Shown: positions 6,076-7,119 of the stretch, one piece after another
Layout of the letters: every line of letters begins with the position of its first letter
How positions within the stretch are numbered: the first letter of the stretch is position 1
NCBI RefSeq assembly: GCF_051960575.1
Contig: NZ_JBQCEE010000245.1
Coordinates: 1-7,119 of the forward strand
Length of the DNA stretch: 7,119 bases
Direction of reading: 5' to 3'
From: JBQCEE01 sp051960575
GTDB taxonomy: Bacteria; Actinomycetota; Actinomycetes; Mycobacteriales; Jatrophihabitantaceae
Program-made: the position numbers and the translations under genes
Notes under the pieces: generated by a model
Seen by the model: the letters and a program-made list of their open reading frames with translations, nothing else
Told to the model about the DNA's origin: nothing
Database searches by the model: none

Positions 6076-7119
6076 ATGGACGAGGTGGCCGGCCACGGGT
6101 CGCTGCGCACCCTGCGGGCCCGCAACCGGCTCGCCGTGCTGCAGGCGGTGCAGGCGCACCCCGACTCGACCCGCTCGGACGTCGCCCGTCGCACGGGCCT
6201 GTCGAGCACGACGGTGGCCTCACTGGTGAACGACCTGCTCGCCGGGTCGGTGCTCGTCGAGCGCGACCGGCGCAGCAAGGCGGTGGCCGGCGGTCGCCCG
6301 GCCGGCACGCTCGGCCTGCACCCCGAACTCGGCAGCGTCATCGGCATCCACCTCGGACACGCCGGGACGCGCGTGCTCGTGGCCGGTCTGGACGGCACCG
6401 TGCGGGCCGAGCGCGCCGAGGACGCCGACGTCGACCATGAGCCTCAACAGACGTTGCAGACAGTCGCGCGGACGGCGGCCCGGCTGATGGACGAGGTGGG
6501 CATCGACCCCGCGCGCCTGTTCGGCGTCGGTGTCGCGGTCGCCGCGCCGGTGCTCGGCACGCAACAGCTCGCCTCTCCCCCGATGCTGCACGACTGGGCG
6601 GGCGTCGACATCGCCGGACAGCTGCGCGCGCTCATGGGCGTGTCCGTGCAGGTCGGCAACGACGCCACCCTCGGCGCCCTGGCCGAGTGGCGCCTCGGCG
6701 CGGGGGCCGGGGCCGACGACCTCGTCTACGTGATGCTGTCCGAGGGAGTCGGGGCGGGCCTCGTGATCGGCGGACGCCTGCACCAGGGTGCCTCGGGGGC
6801 GGCGGGCGAGCTCGGCCACGTGACCGTCGTGCCGGGCGGGCAGATCTGCCGGTGCGGCAACCGCGGCTGTCTCGAGACGGTCGTCGGAGCACGCGCGCTG
6901 GTGACGGCGCTGGCCCACACGCGTCCGAACAGCACGGTCGACGACCTGCTGCGCTCGGCGGCCGCGGGCGACCCCGGCACACGACGCCTGCTCATGGACG
7001 CGGGAACGGCGGTCGGGTCGGCGCTGGCGGCGATCTGCGTCGTGCTCGACCCGCAGCGCGTCATCGTCGGCGGCGCTGCGGCCGACCCCGACGGCGTGCT
7101 CGTCGAAGGGGTCCGCGGC
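6076..7119 (+). CDS. ROK-family transcriptional regulator (NagC/XylR type), cut by right edge
   Basis: The frame is open from ATG at 6076 to the last base, giving 348 codons without a stop; most family members have about 380-410. Residues 17-65 form a winged helix-turn-helix, with the recognition part around SDVARRTGLSSTTVASLVNDL. A ROK sugar-kinase-like domain follows from about 85, with GNDA (194-197), the sugar-contacting GELGH (244-248) and the zinc site CRCGNRGCLE (258-267: Cys258, Cys260, Cys265, with His248 as the usual fourth ligand). The phosphate-binding DxGGT-type motif is replaced by GIHLGHAGT (90-98), as expected for a repressor rather than a kinase. It probably binds a sugar such as xylose or an oligosaccharide-derived inducer and represses the divergent glycosidase and itself. 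The sugar-ABC or catabolic genes often found beside such regulators would lie beyond the right edge. The start is chosen because the helix-turn-helix begins soon after it and no in-frame upstream start was found. Confidence 0.9.
   Translation, partial: MDEVAGHGSLRTLRARNRLAVLQAVQAHPDSTRSDVARRTGLSSTTVASLVNDLLAGSVLVERDRRSKAVAGGRPAGTLGLHPELGSVIGIHLGHAGTRVLVAGLDGTVRAERAEDADVDHEPQQTLQTVARTAARLMDEVGIDPARLFGVGVAVAAPVLGTQQLASPPMLHDWAGVDIAGQLRALMGVSVQVGNDATLGALAEWRLGAGAGADDLVYVMLSEGVGAGLVIGGRLHQGASGAAGELGHVTVVPGGQICRCGNRGCLETVVGARALVTALAHTRPNSTVDDLLRSAAAGDPGTRRLLMDAGTAVGSALAAICVVLDPQRVIVGGAAADPDGVLVEGVRG

Noticed and set aside
6027..6918. Minus-strand and alternative plus-strand frames over the ROK gene
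   Set aside because: They overlap the helix-turn-helix and ROK motifs of the real frame and show only Arg/Pro/Ala-rich composition.

Overview
The window looks like ordinary chromosomal DNA from a high-GC actinobacterium. Nearly every third codon position is G or C, GTG starts are used, and the protein families are typical of soil or plant-litter Actinomycetota; a Micrococcales- or Propionibacteriales-type host is a guess. It holds five genes: three complete and two cut by the window edges. The long open frames opposite the permease and the glycosidase are antisense by-products of GC-rich codons, not genes.

Left half (1-2777), nitrogen or polyamine module. A GntR-type regulator starts at 118 on the minus strand and runs off the left edge. 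Its GTG overlaps the stop of a PuuD-like class I glutamine amidotransferase (115-906, minus), so the two are probably translationally coupled. An APC-superfamily permease (1049-2710, plus) is divergent from them. The shared promoter region carries a nested dyad symmetry at 949-975. It covers a plausible -35 of the permease and a plausible -10 of the amidotransferase, which makes it the best candidate operator for the GntR protein. A working model is that the permease imports a polyamine, GABA or a related amine, the hydrolase releases the product from a gamma-glutamylated intermediate, and the regulator senses substrate. The glutamine-synthetase-like and dehydrogenase partners of such a pathway are not in the window.

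Right half (2792-7119), glycan module. A large secreted family-3 glycoside hydrolase (2820-5888, minus; 1022 residues) resembles beta-xylosidases and carries two C-terminal Ig-like domains. It is divergent from a ROK-family repressor (6076 to the right edge, plus), which probably controls it through the 187-base intergenic region. That region is visibly more AT-rich than the genes and contains a related sequence element in opposite orientations near each promoter. The ROK gene looks leaderless.

The two modules converge at 2711-2819, where an 18-bp GC-rich hairpin and a smaller second hairpin probably stop transcription from both sides. No RNA gene, CRISPR array, transposase, attachment site or origin was seen. 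I found no convincing new biological system. The most unusual item is a perfect 16-bp inverted repeat (131-188) that encodes an apparent C-terminal tail of the amidotransferase and sits directly upstream of the regulator's ribosome-binding site.
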